From Glycine soja (lineage: Eukaryota; Streptophyta; Magnoliopsida; Fabales; Fabaceae), in assembly GCF_004193775.1 (NCBI RefSeq), contig NC_041002.1, positions 41,207,038 to 41,271,037 of the forward strand: a DNA stretch of 64,000 nucleotides. Direction: 5' to 3'. Both the position numbers and the translations under genes were made by a program. The notes under the pieces were generated by a model. That model did no database searches. It was given only the letters and a program-made list of their open reading frames with translations, and had not been told where the DNA came from. Below are positions 45,479-56,856 of this stretch, piece after piece. The number at the start of each line of letters is the position of its first letter. Positions within the stretch are counted from its first letter, which is position 1.

Positions 45479-45506
45479 CTTGGTCTGTAAAACTTGTGTG
45501 GGCTTA

Positions 45507-45517
45507 GTCCCACATCG
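45507..45517 (+). promoter_or_regulatory. snRNA-type USE-like motif 2 in LTR
   Basis: Second exact GTCCCACATCG, 33 bp upstream of the TATA box. This is the spacing I recall for Pol II-type plant snRNA promoters (Pol III types are about 10 bp closer). Repeated at 49877-49887. Confidence 0.55.
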
Positions 45518-45550
45518 CTTGGTTTGTAAAAACTTGTGTCTCACTAGTGT

Positions 45551-45558
45551 TATATATA
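45551..45558 (+). promoter_or_regulatory. TATA box in 5' LTR
   Basis: TATATATA; transcription would start some 30 bp on, giving a leader of about 230 nt before the gag start. Confidence 0.65.
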
Positions 45559-45718
45559 GAGACACCTTGTAAGCTTTTATGTGCAAGTAATAAAAAGTTC
45601 TCCTAGTGTAGCCGTGGACGTAGGCACATACATTGTGTGCTGAACCACGTTAAACTGTGTGTCTTTTTCTTTCTTCCCTTTATTTCTTTCTCTTCTTTTA
45701 TTGCTCTATACTAACAAC

Positions 45719-45731
45719 TGGTATCAAGAGC
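45719..45731 (+). promoter_or_regulatory. Primer-binding site
   Basis: TGGTATCAAGAGC, initiator-Met tRNA type, two bases after the 5' LTR. Confidence 0.85.
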
Positions 45732-45810
45732 TTTTGGTTACTCCACGGGATTTCCTTAGTTTAAAGGAATTAGTGGGAGTCTTCTCAGTTTAGAGGAGGC
45801 AGTGGGAGCA

Positions 45811-48800
45811 ATGGCATTAGAAGAGGGGAAGGTGAAGATCGAGAAGTTCGATGGCAGAGATTTCAGCTTTTGAAAGATGCAGATAGAGGATTATCTATAT
45901 CAGAAGAAGCTGTATCAGCCCTTATCAGGGGTTAAGCCAGAAGACATGAAGCAAGAAGAATGGAACTTGCTAGATCGACAGGCTCTTGGCGTGATCAGAT
46001 TGACATTAGCCAAGAACGTCGCGTTCAACATCGTGAACGAGAAGACTACTGCAGGCTTAATGAAGGCATTATCAGATATGTACGAGAAGCCGTCAGCAGC
46101 CAACAAAGTATACTTGATGCGCCGGTTGTTCAACCTCAAGATGGGAGAAGGTATCTCTGTAACTGATCATATTAATGAGTTTAATACTATTCTTGCCCAA
46201 TTGGAATCTGTGCAGATTAAATTTGAGGATGAGGTGAAGGCATTGATTCTATTGTCATCACTACCGGATAGTTGGGCTGCAACTGTTACTGCAGTTAGTA
46301 GTTCTACAAGGGAGAACACATTAAAGCTTAGTGACATCCGTGACTTGATCTTGAGCGAAGATGTTCGCAAGAGAGATTCAGGAGAATCTTCCAGTCATGT
46401 TTCCAATTCAGCATTGAATACTGAAGGCAGGGGAAGGACTACCCAGAAGGGTCAGAATGGTCGAGGCAGATCAAAGTCAAGAGGGAAAGGTCAGAGAAAA
46501 TTTCAAAGTGACGTTACTTGTTGGAATTGTGACAAGAGAGGTCACTTTAGCAATCAGTGCAAGGCACCAAAGAAGAACAAGTCGCACAAAAACAAGAAGC
46601 GCGATGATGATGAATCCGCAAATGTAGCAACTGATGAACTTGATGATGCATTAATTTGTAGTTTGGATAGTCCTGTTGATTCATGGATCATGGACTCAGG
46701 TGCGTCGTTCCACACTACTCCCTCTAAAGATTTATTGTCTAACTATGTTTCTGGAAGATTTGGAAAAGTGTACCTTGCAGATGGAAAATCTCTTGACATT
46801 GTCGGAAGAGGTGATATCAACATCAAGACCTCCAGTGGATCCCTATGGACATTGCATAATGTCAGACATATTCCTGCCTTAAAGAGAAATTTAATATCTA
46901 TAGGGCAATTGGATGATGAGGGACATCACACCACTTTTGGAGATGGAGCTTGGAAGGTAACAAAAGGAAATCTCATTGTGGCTCGTGGAAAGAAGCGAGG
47001 ATCTCTTTACATGATTGCAGATGAGGATATGGTAGCAGTTACTGAGGCTGTCAATAATTCAACCATGTGGCATCAAAGACTTGGACATATGAGTGAAAAA
47101 GGAATGAAGCTTATGGCGGCAAAGGGTAAGCTATCAAGCCTCAAGCATGTTGATGTTGGTGCTTGTGAACATTGTATCCTTGGAAAGCAGAAAAAGGTCA
47201 GTTTCTCAAGGGCAAGGAAGACTCTGAAAGCTGAAAAGCTAGAATTGGTGCACACAGATGTTTGGGGGCCAGCCCCAGTGAAATCTGTTGGAAACTCACG
47301 CTATTATGTCACCTTTATCGACGACTCTACCAGAAAGGTATGGATTTATTTTCTTAAAAATAAATCTGATGTGTTTTCTGTGTTTAAAAGGTGGAAAACA
47401 GAAGTTGAAAATCAGACAGGTCTAAAGGTTAAAAGTCTAAAATCTGACAATGGTGGGGAGTAAGATAGTCAGGAGTTTAAAGACTTCTGTTCAGAACATG
47501 GGATCAGAATGATCAAGACAATACCAGGAACACCTGAGCAAAACGGTGTTGCAGAAAGGATGAATAGAACCTTGAATGAGAGAGCAAGGTGTATGCGGAT
47601 CCAATCTGGCTTGCCTAAAGCATTCTGGGCAGAAGCAATAAACACAACATCATATCTCATCAATAGAGGACCATCAGTTCCTTTGAATTATCAGTTGCCT
47701 GAAGAAGTATGGTCTGGAAAGGAGGTAAAACTTTCAAATTTGAGAATTTTTGGTTGTGTTTCATATATACTGACAGACTCTAATAGTAGAGATAAATTGG
47801 ATCCGAAGGCAAGGAAGTGTTATTTTATTGGTTATGGATCTAACATGTATGGCTACAGGTTTTGGGATGACCAAACCAAGAAAGTTATCAGAAGCAGAAA
47901 TGTTAATTTTAATGAGAACTTATTTTATAAGGACAAATTTTCTGCAGAATCTACATGTGCAGGTAAACTGTCAGAAATTTCTGAGAAAGCAACACTTGAA
48001 GAAATCTCAGAAAGTGATGTAGCCAACAGAAACCAGAGTACAGGCGTAGAGGTTGAGTCAGAACCAGAACCATCAACTCCTCTAAGAAAATCTAGCAGAA
48101 TTTCAGTACCACCAGATAGGTATTCCCCTTCATTGCATTATTTGTTGTTAACTGATGCTGGTGAGCCAGAATGTTTCAATGAGGCTACACAGGGGAATGA
48201 CACTATTGAGTGGGAGCTAGCGATGAAAGATGAGATGACATCCCTTCAGAAGAATAAGACGTGGTCTTTAACTAAATTGCCAGAAGGAAAGAAGGCATTA
48301 CAGAATAGGTGGGTCTATAGGCTAAAGGAAGAATCTGACGGTAGAAGAAGATACAAGGCAAGACTTGTGGTGAAAGGGTTTCAGCAGAAACAAGGAATTG
48401 ATTTCACAGAGATCTTCTCTCCAGTTGTAAAGATGACTACCATCAGAGTTATTCTGAGCATAGTAGCTGCAGAGAATCTTCACTTGGAGCAGTTAGATGT
48501 TAAAACTGCATTCTTGCATGGGGATTTAGAGGAAGACATCTATATGACCCAACCAAAAGGTTTTGAAGTGCCAGGCAAGGAGAATCTTGTATGCAAGCTT
48601 CACAAAAGTTTGTATGGCTTGAAACAAGCACCGAGGCAATGGTACAAGAAGTTTAATGAGTTTATGAGCAACTCAGGATTCAAAAGATGTGACATGGACC
48701 ATTGCTGCTATGTTAAAAAATATACTAATAGTTATGTTATCCTTGTTGTGTATGTTGATGACATGTTGATTGCAGGATCTAGTATGGCAGAAATTAACAG

Positions 48801-49713
48801 GTTGAAGCAGCAGTTGGCAGAAAACTTTGAAATGAAGGATCTTGGTCCAGCTAAACAAATCCTTGGTATGAGAATTCTTAGAAACAGATCAGAAGGAATT
48901 TTGAAGCTGTCTCAGGAGAAATATATACACAAGTTGCTTGACAGGTTTTACCTTGGAGATTCTAAGACCAGGAATACCCCTTTGGGATCTCATTTGAAGT
49001 TTTCAAAGAAGCAATCTTTGCAGACAGATGAAGAAAAATGTTACATGTCAAGAGTACCATATGCATCAGCAGTTGGGAGTTTGATGTATGCTATGGTGTG
49101 TACCAGACCTGACATAGCACATGCAGTGGGAGTTGTCAGTAGGTTCCAATCAAATCCAGCAAAGGAGCATTGGGAAGGAGTAAAGTGGATACTCAGATAT
49201 TTGAAGGGTACTTCAGAGATGTGTTTGTGCTTCAGAAAAGGCAATCTCACTTTACAGGGATTTTCAGATGCAGACTTGGGAGGAGATTTTGATACCAAGA
49301 AGAGCACCACAGGCTACATTTTTACCTTGGGAGGTACTGCTGTGAGTTGGAAGTCTAAACTTCAAGATAGAGTTGCTCTCTCAACCACGGAAGCCGAGTA
49401 CATAGCTATCTCAGAAGCAGCTAAGGAGATGATTTGGCTAAAGAATTTTCTCAATGAATTGGGGAAAGAACAAGATGATGCTCCAATGTTTAGTGACAGT
49501 CAAAGTGCTATAAGTCTTGCTAAGAATCCAGTCTTCCATTCTAGATGCAAGCATATTCAATTAAGATACCATTTTATCAGGGAGTTGATAAATGATGGAG
49601 ACTTATCTTTATTGAAGATCTTAGGATCAGAGAATCCAGCAGATATGTTGACTAAAGCTGTTACAACTGGCAAACTGAGGCTTTGCATTGCCTCAGTTGG
49701 CCTTCAAGGATAA
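45811..49713 (+). pseudogene. Tnt1-like gag-pol polyprotein with two nonsense codons
   Basis: One continuous frame of about 1,300 codons broken only by TGA at 45871-45873 (codon 21, in gag) and TAA at 47461-47463 (integrase core). Domains in order: UBN2-type gag; CCHC knuckle CWNCDKRGHFSNQC; protease WIMDSGASFHT; GAG-pre-integrase with HQRLGH and CEHC; integrase with DVWGP and SDNGGE; reverse transcriptase with NRWVYRLK and YVDDMLI; RNase H with SDADLGGD, TTEAEYIA and a final ENPADMLTK region. Apart from the two stops the motifs are intact. A plausible internal restart after the first stop is the ATG at 45877. The second stop separates integrase from RT, so this copy cannot make a complete polyprotein without readthrough. 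Confidence 0.92.
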
Positions 49714-49797
49714 TTGAAGATGAAGGCGCTACACTAGGTAAAGAGTCGATGAACTCGTTGCTTACAAGGAGCTGCTAGAGTTTGGAACTTAGACCCC

Positions 49798-49809
49798 AAG
49801 TGGGAGAAT
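49798..49809 (+). promoter_or_regulatory. Polypurine tract
   Basis: AAGTGGGAGAAT directly before the 3' LTR. Confidence 0.8.
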
Positions 49810-50086
49810 TGTTAGAGTTTGTGGTCTTAGTTCCTTTGTCCCACATCGCTTGGTCTGTAAAACTTGTGTGGGCTTAGTCCCACATCGCTTGGTTTGTAAA
49901 AACTTGTGTCTCACTAGTGTTATATATAGAGACACCTTGTAAGCTTTTATGTGCAAGTAATAAAAAGTTCTCCTAGTGTAGCCGTGGACGTAGGCACATA
50001 CATTGTGTGCTGAACCACGTTAAACTGTGCGTCTTTTTCTTTCTTCCCTTTATTTCTTTCTCTTCTTTTATTGCTCTATACTAACA
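49810..50086 (+). repeat. 3' LTR of Tnt1-like element
   Basis: 277 bp, identical to the 5' LTR except for one base. Followed by CGAAA at 50087-50091. Confidence 0.97.
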
Positions 50087-50369
50087 CGAAATTCAACCTC
50101 AAATGAAGAAATTAAAACACTCAAATAACGTAAAATACTAATAATTAGAGAGACAAACATAATAAACGGAACATAATAAAACAAAAAAATAACATGCACT
50201 AACAGTATAAATTAAAACACAAAAATGATGAAATTAATCATAGTTCGAGAGATTTTATGTAACAGACATATGTCTTTTTCCATTTGAATCAGTCTAGTGA
50301 GTTGTTCATCATGGGCAACATTTGCATCGATTATTGCAACATCTTAGTTGTTTATTGGGGCTGGTTGGG

Positions 50370-51180
50370 TTATTGGTTTCCTAAAAATAGCTAAAATTTC
50401 TATTGGACAAAAACGCTTCCAGTAGTTGGATTATGCAAACACCTTTAAAATGTCTTTATCGTTTTTCAACTCTGTTATTTCATATTTGATTAATTTTTCT
50501 GAATATTTTGTATGACCTAGCTATCAAAAGAACAATTATCTGACCACTTATGATTCATGAATTCCATAAGGGGAACCCCTAGAGGCACAACTTGCTTGAT
50601 GACATCCTTGAGTGTTTTGATGCTCCATCCCAAAGGAATTTAAAATCTTATTGGGTTTGGTCCAATGAAAAAGTAACCCAAAAAACTGCCTTGTTGAAAT
50701 GCAACATTGTATCATGAGTAGGAGCGATGGTGGATCGAAGTAGGTTGAGTATACCATCGGGTGTTCTGTTAATGGTACAAGATAGTTCTATAGGGCCAAC
50801 AAGCGGGTATTGCTCATTGCACATTAACATTGTGCAAACATCATCATCATTTTTCAATTGCAGTGAATGCAAAAAAGATTGTTGACCTGCATCTATGGAT
50901 GACTGTCGATAGTAGATTTCATGCACAAATTGTTCATTGGTTAGCCGAAGGGTGTTGTGCATTCTACTCTTTAGTGTCTCGAAAGAACACTCATTAGGAA
51001 TTTACATTGGTATTGGAGTAGGACATTAAAAATAAACACCAGTTTGGTTGTGTTTGATTGATCCATTTGGAAAAATGAATGCTAATTTTGTGTTCCCAAT
51101 GGTTTGAATGCTTGTTTCTCCTAAGAATGTCATAATATTGAGATTGAATTTCATTTGTGAAGGTATATTGTATGAAAGTG
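50370..51180 (-). pseudogene. MULE-type transposase N-terminal region, decayed
   Basis: The minus strand has a 104-residue frame (50962-50648) with EIYYRQ..DAGQQSF, KNDDDVCTML and GPIELSCTI, a pattern of the N-terminal (PB1-like) region of legume Mutator-like transposases. Upstream pieces (51170-50970) give FIFPNGSIKHNQTG and ECSFETLKSR with two stops. Downstream pieces to about 50370 continue the same family in shifted frames. No catalytic core follows. Family assignment is from memory of the pattern. Confidence 0.5.
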
Positions 51181-51379
51181 TGTGGTTGTATTGAGGGTGT
51201 TTGGTGTTATTTATAGTTATTTGAATATTTCTCCTGTTGATTGTTAGTTGCTATTCATGAGTTAGTATTGTAATGAAAATTTGCAAGAAAATAACAATGT
51301 GCCTCCAATTTATAGTTTTTTTGTGGAAATTGTATATATTTTCTTTCTTGTGTGATTTTATAGAGTAGAAATTCCATTT

Positions 51380-52620
51380 TTGTGACCTAATGTTGAATCC
51401 AACTCAGTTTGTAGGACAAAGAAGAGAAGGTGCAAAAAGGCTACTGATGAACTCGCTTAGCGAGACAGTTTGGCTAAGCGAGCCTCATCCGCTTAGTGAG
51501 GCAGCCAACTCACTTAGCGGATGGGAAACCCTAGAAAAGGATAAGTCAAAGATCTGCATGCTCAGCGCCCAACCAGCCCGCCCAGTGAGGACGTTATCTC
51601 TTCTCACACTCAACACCGTCACTATCGCTTATCGAAATTTCACTTACTCTCGCTCAGCGAGACATGCTCGCTTAGCGAGCCTTCGTGTGCTGAAAAGTCC
51701 AAGAACCTTTAAAACACTAAGATTGGTGGAAACCAAGAGGAGAACCGTTCAAGCACCATAACCAGAGGCTAGCGAAAGTGAAAAACAGGGAGAATTAGGG
51801 CTGAGAGGTTGGAGAAGTCATTCTCCATCATCTTCTTCCAATTTCTTTCACCAAAAACATTTTCTTTCTTTGTATTTTGAAGTTTTGCTTGTAATAGAAG
51901 GCTAAAGTCTTTTTGTTGGAGAGTAACTACTGAAACTCTTGATGTAATGCTCTTACTATCTATTTAATGTTATTTTTTTGGTATTTTTTACTTCTATCTA
52001 GGCCTGTTTTACATGCTTGTGGCTTGATCACCCATTTGTATGTGTAGTTAGGCTTTTTAGTATCGAAAAATGCTTTAAAACCTTAGAACTTGATAGAACA
52101 AGCTAGAAATCTATATGTCTAGGAATGGAGTGCAGTGATCTAGTGTATTTTTACACTGTGTGCTTAGTGCAACTCTTTTAGAACGAGTTTGTTGAGGAAT
52201 CAAGAACAAAAGCTAAGAAAGTTAGGCTCATTCATGTGAGGAATCATGATGTAAGTATTTTCTCGATGTAAGAACACTAGGATAATATTAAATAGAGAAA
52301 ATCCCTTTTATATGCCAAGAGAAATTTCAGTTGGAAACTCCCCAAAGCTTATATCTTGATATTTGTCACATTTTACAACTTTGAGTATTTTACTTTTGAC
52401 CAAGTAGTTTAATAGTGCAGAAATTTAATTCACCACTTAATCTTTCCTTATTTCTAAGCTTTGAAAGTGTTTACATACTGAATATACCTAGTCTAGGTGA
52501 AACAAAATCCCTGTGGATACGATACTCAATCTTATCATTTTATATTACTTGTACGAATTGGTACACTTGCCAACCACCCGAACATTGATGTGTTTTGGAT
52601 TCTCATAAGATTAGAATTGT
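51380..52620 (+). repeat. Probable Ty3 LTR-derived sequence with CTCGCTTAGCGAG motifs
   Basis: Contains six variants of a 13-bp quasi-palindrome CTCGCTTAGCGAG (about 51449-51461, 51472-51484, 51489-51501, 51510-51522, 51651-51663, 51668-51680), then a block 'ccctgtggatacgatactc' near 52510, wording typical of soybean gypsy LTR/leader regions. The 123-codon plus frame is chance. Ends were not determined. Confidence 0.4.
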
Positions 52621-53113
52621 GTTTTTGATAGAGGCTTGTTTGGAATCCAATGTTAATTGAGACATGTCATTATTCCAATTTCACTTTTATCGATATAGTG
52701 CATAACGTTATCAATTTTGACTGTGATTTTATCCTGCTACTTGGTGTACCAACCCATTATTGTTTTCAAACTTTAAATTTAAATAGTGAATTGTCAATTC
52801 AATGTCAATTTTCTGTAAATAATACATACTTGATTAATATGCATAGACTTATCAATTTCAAGTATTTGTGTTTTAGGGAGTTTTCATTTTTTTTTTATTT
52901 TCGGTGTGAACATAAACTAAAACAAATAATTTTTTCATTCAGTAAAGTAAGTACTACAAACAACAACAAAACGAAGTAGGTAATGCAAAAACAACTAACA
53001 CACAAATCATCCCGAGATTACCAACCTCGTTTGATTATTGGTTCGTGGGAAGGAGACATGTTACATCCTTTTGACCTGGAAGAGGAGTCATTATCACTAC
53101 CATGGTCTTTGAT
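52621..53113. other. Intergenic, nothing recognised
   Basis: AT-rich; the 109-codon plus frame has no domain. Confidence 0.4.
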
Positions 53114-53598
53114 CTAACAATCTACACTGCTCTCGTGTTCATCTAATAGGTCCTCAAGATTGGAGGTTGAATCATGTTGGTTGTTTTGTGGGTTGTTGTT
53201 GTTACAAATTGTGGCAAATAATTCCACAAATGGTAGTGTTAGGTTGTTGTAAAAAATGTTGAACATCTGTCCAACATCATGATCATGTCCCAAGATAAAA
53301 CATGTGTACATATGTGATTGTCCTGGCTCAAATATGGGGCATCGAAAGTGGAGATGTTGGTGTAGTTCAATGTTTTTTTTTTTTTGTTGAACAAGTACAA
53401 CCAATTGTGTAAGGGTTATGACCTTGTTGACCATAATTTTTTTTGCATTGTTACTAATGAATTAGTGTTACAGATTTGACTGTTGTTGTAAACATAAACA
53501 TATGTAGTTGGGTGAGGCATGGTGGTAATGGTATTTATAGAATTCATTGGTTGCATGTAGGTGTTCACTGTGTAGTCACATGCACTAGTAAATGACAT
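53114..53598 (-). pseudogene. MULE/PMD-associated coding remnant
   Basis: Two adjacent minus-strand frames (53598-53416 and 53434-53114). The second contains HMYTCFILGHDHDVGQMFNIFY, resembling the 'D-D-D-V-x-x-M-F' part of MULE N-terminal domains, and ends in an acidic tail. Position next to other MULE/PMD remnants agrees. Low certainty. Confidence 0.35.
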
Positions 53599-53800
53599 GT
53601 GAACCTATCCAACACATGGCCTTGAGATGTAATGAAGGTAAATGCGGTGAGCAGTAATAATTAAAAATAGTTTGAATCGTTCACATAGGCTTTTGTATGT
53701 TGTGTGCAGGTGTTCACTGTGTGGTTGCATGCACTGGTAATTGGCATGCGAGCCTGACCAACACATGGCCTCAAGATGTGATAAGGGTTAATTCGGTAGC
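53555..53800 (+). repeat. Two-copy ~149-bp tandem repeat
   Basis: 'aggtgttcactgtgt' near 53558 and 53708 each begin a unit containing 'aacacatggcct'. The units diverge after ~100 bp. Related in wording to the 140-bp array at 57121. Confidence 0.6.
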
Positions 53801-54299
53801 AAACGATTCTTAAATTCAAAATTATTGAAAATGTTCACAAACTATAAATACGAGGTTTGGAAGGTCGAAAACAGTTTTTTTTTTATGTTTGAGTAATAAT
53901 TTGAGGTCTTTCTTGATCAAATTGTTACACAATATTTCTTTTATTCTTTTGATGTAAAAACTATGATATAAATTTGGTACAAATATATTTAATGTATTGG
54001 AAATAAATTCTATAAATAGCATAACATGGTCAATTAAGCATAGTTTTAAGGGTCAAAAATATAGTTGTTTTTACTATTAATTTGAGGTTCTTCTTGATGA
54101 AATTCTTATACGATATTTTTTTTTTTGGATTCTTTGACATGAAAACTATGAAATAAAGTTTCCATGGATATTTTTAATGTATTTGTGATAAATTTTATAA
54201 ATTTCATGACATGACCACTTAAACATATTATTAATCATCGAAAACCGTTTTTTGGATGTTTGAGTAATAATTTGAGGTCCTTCTTGATCAAACTGTTGC

Positions 54300-54302
<3 letters not shown>

Positions 54303-54362
<60 letters not shown>
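54303..54362. repeat. (AT)30 microsatellite
   Basis: Sixty bases of uninterrupted AT inside unit 3 of the array. Confidence 0.97.
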
Positions 54363-54364
<2 letters not shown>

Positions 54365-54537
54365 CTTGACATGAAAACTATGAAATAAATTTGTTAGAGA
54401 TATTTTTAATGTATTGGAAATAAGTTTTATAAATTGCATAACATGACCATTTAAACATATTTTTAAGGGTCGGAAATGTAGTTTTTTATTTTATTTTTTA
54501 CTATTAATTTGAGGTCATTCTTGATAAAATTGTTACA

Positions 54538-54540
<3 letters not shown>

Positions 54541-54616
<76 letters not shown>
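54541..54616. repeat. (AT)38 microsatellite
   Basis: Seventy-six bases of uninterrupted AT inside unit 4 of the array. Confidence 0.97.
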
Positions 54617-54620
<4 letters not shown>

Positions 54621-54716
54621 ATTTTTTTATGTGAAAACTATTATATAAATTTGTCACAAATATTTTTAATGTATTGGAGATAAATTTTATAAATTGCATA
54701 ACATGGTCATTTCGAA

Positions 54717-55399
54717 AACTACATTAGAAGGGTGCTTAAACATAGTTGATCTCATTATCACAATATTTTATACTTTAATGATCAAAACGATGACTAATCC
54801 TATAGGGTGGTGGATGTCGATTATGTTACGAATTTCTTCTCTTTTCTATCACCGGTTCTCCTTCATGATGATGTTATTGTTGTTCTGTCTCAGGGTTTTC
54901 ATTGTAGGTTGCTACAGCTAAAGAAACGTTTCTTGCTCTCCAAACGAATATGGTGCATCGAATTGTTGTAAAGAAGCTAAATATGGTGCCACAAAATTTG
55001 GTGTATTTAAATCAACACCAAATAAATTGGTCATCCATTTAGGGTTAATTGCATTGGCTGACTCGCGAGTCTGGCCAAAAGTTTGATGAACAGGTGATAG
55101 AGTACAAAATGTTGACTAAGGATGTGGAACTGGGAAATGTGTTTCTTCAACCGTTATCCTTGCAACATTATGGGTAATTGTTGTGTTTTGATCATTGAGT
55201 TGTTCTGCAACAAACAAGAACATAATAGTGTTTTGCAATACCAGTCCATATACTTTGATGTATGTCACTAACCCTTCAACCCGTTGTCCAGTTAAAATAT
55301 CATTGCATTTTTTTTCTAGATATTAATCAATCTCGCATAATATTTCATCTAGTCATTGTAATGATTTCCTCACATTTCAATACGGTGAAGTTGATTAAG
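54717..55399. other. Intergenic, nothing firm recognised
   Basis: May hold further decayed PMD sequence on the - strand, but no motif is readable. Confidence 0.3.
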
Positions 55400-56620
55400 A
55401 TTCATGAGATTAATAGGGATGTCTTGATGTAGTCTAAATTGTAGCTTGACTCGGTTTGTTTGATGTCATTCCATGATGGGAAAAAAAATAATTGCAGTAC
55501 ATGCAGACCAAATGTCTCTATCTCTATACGCATGTCTTGGTAGGTGTTCTTTAAATCCTCTATATAGAATACAAGAAAACTGAAAATATATGTTAACAAT
55601 GCAACATTAGTAAATGTTAATATGTACATATTAATGGTGCAATTGATGACAATAATATACTCGATGGCTCTTCATATGATCTGTATGAGATCTATACCCG
55701 ACCAAGTCACCATGAGGTCATCTGTACGAGATCCATTAGAAATGTAAACAAAACAAAACCATTATTCATTGCAATTTTATGATGCACGCCATTGAAATTA
55801 AAAATTTTGATTTCATTAGTTGTAATAAACTTTTATCGAGCAGATAAGTTATTTCGGGTTGTGGGACTCTTGGTGCAATAAAAGGCATGCGGTACCAAGT
55901 TCATGACTGCAATAGTAAGGTACAACCACCCATAACTCTACCAACCACCAATGATGCCCGACACAATTCTCTATACAGGTTTACTAAACAAGCAGAACCC
56001 TAACTATATTTTGTTGTTGTCAAAATCACATAATATGTTTAAATACATTTGATGAACTCTATTTCCAAATTTATCACGTATTAAAGCACCATCAATCATG
56101 TATATTATGTAAGCTTAACACCTCTACACCTGCATTGCAGTTGGGGTAATGTTGGTTCTTCAAGTAATGGTGTGTGCAAGATGCTAAGCAATCATGTCAG
56201 CTTCAATGTGGCTCCCTTACGTTCATTATCTGGAGGGACTTCGCCTAGTAACTAATTTATAACTCATCCCAATGTAAGAAGCTAGGTATTGTCACAGCAC
56301 AACCTTCAACCCTAATGCCTAGATATGTGTAACATCTTCAAGTGTGATGATGCTCTCACCCCATGGAAAGTGAAAAGTGTGCGTTTCAAGCCTTCATCAT
56401 TCGACGATAATAATGGTACAATTTGTGATTGTGGTTCGGGTATTGTATGATAATACAAAGTGATTGAGTCATTATTTGTGGTACATGAACGATGAACATG
56501 TTGATGATGCAATAGAGGTATATGAGCCATGACAATGAGGTTTAGTGGTAAAACGGGTACAAATGATATAAAATTTGAAGTTGGACGATGAAAATATGGT
56601 ATTGACATGCATCTCCCATC
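55400..56620 (-). pseudogene. Plant mobile domain (PMD / phosphatase-7-long-form-like) pseudogene
   Basis: Reading the - strand from 56620, pieces in shifting frames match plant mobile domain proteins in order: a RTLFTFHG stretch corresponding to the 'THTFHL' motif, TIPSFLHWDEL, DGALIRDKFGNRVHQMYL (normally GG.L..DKSGN.VHL..L), GIIGGW, and LVPHAFY corresponding to 'WYRMPFI'. Many stops and frameshifts. PMDs occur in host silencing proteins (MAIN family) and in some MULEs, and the neighbouring MULE remnants favour a transposon origin. Confidence 0.55.
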
Positions 56621-56856
56621 AATTTAGAATATAAATTGCCTCGAAATTCCATAGCATGTTTACACTTTGTCTCATTGTAAGACCTCAAGATTCCAAAGCA
56701 CATTAACACAACTGTCTCACTATCATGCATCGAGATTCCAAATCACATGAACCATGGACCCATGATTGATTGTATATATAAAGGCATAATATTACCATAG
56801 GCTTTGCATAGTTGTATCAAATCACATTGTGTGAGAAAATAGATAGAGCAAGAAAA

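Larger units (their letters stand above)
45440..45716 (+). repeat. 5' LTR of Tnt1-like element
   Basis: 277 bp, TGTTAGAG...CTAACA. U3 has a 39-bp imperfect tandem repeat, each unit with GTCCCACATCG, and a TATATATA box at 45551-45558. It differs from the 3' LTR at one position near 45660 (T here, C in the 3' LTR). Confidence 0.97.
45440..50086 (+). mobile_element. Young Tnt1-like Ty1/copia retrotransposon
   Basis: A 4,647-bp element with two 277-bp LTRs that differ at one position by eye, PBS, single gag-pol frame, PPT and a 5-bp CGAAA target duplication. The LTR near-identity implies a very recent insertion. Two nonsense codons break the polyprotein. Similarity of gag and pol to TNT1-94-like proteins suggests the Tork lineage (inference). 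Confidence 0.95.
53855..54715 (+). repeat. Four-unit ~200-bp tandem array expanded by (AT)n
   Basis: Units start near 53862, 54051, 54237 and 54469 with 'ggtcgaaaa'-like sequence, followed by 'aatttgaggt..ttcttgat', 'atgaaaactatgaaataaa' and 'taatgtattggaaataa'. Units 3 and 4 carry long AT runs at the same internal position. The minus-strand frames across it (MQFIKLISNTLKI...) simply repeat with the array. Confidence 0.85.

Noticed and set aside
51390..51761. 123-codon plus frame
   Set aside because: Built from the CTCGCTTAGCGAG repeats; no domain and lies in LTR-like sequence.
54146..54699. Minus frames with long Tyr-Ile runs
   Set aside because: Translations of the AT microsatellites and the 200-bp array.
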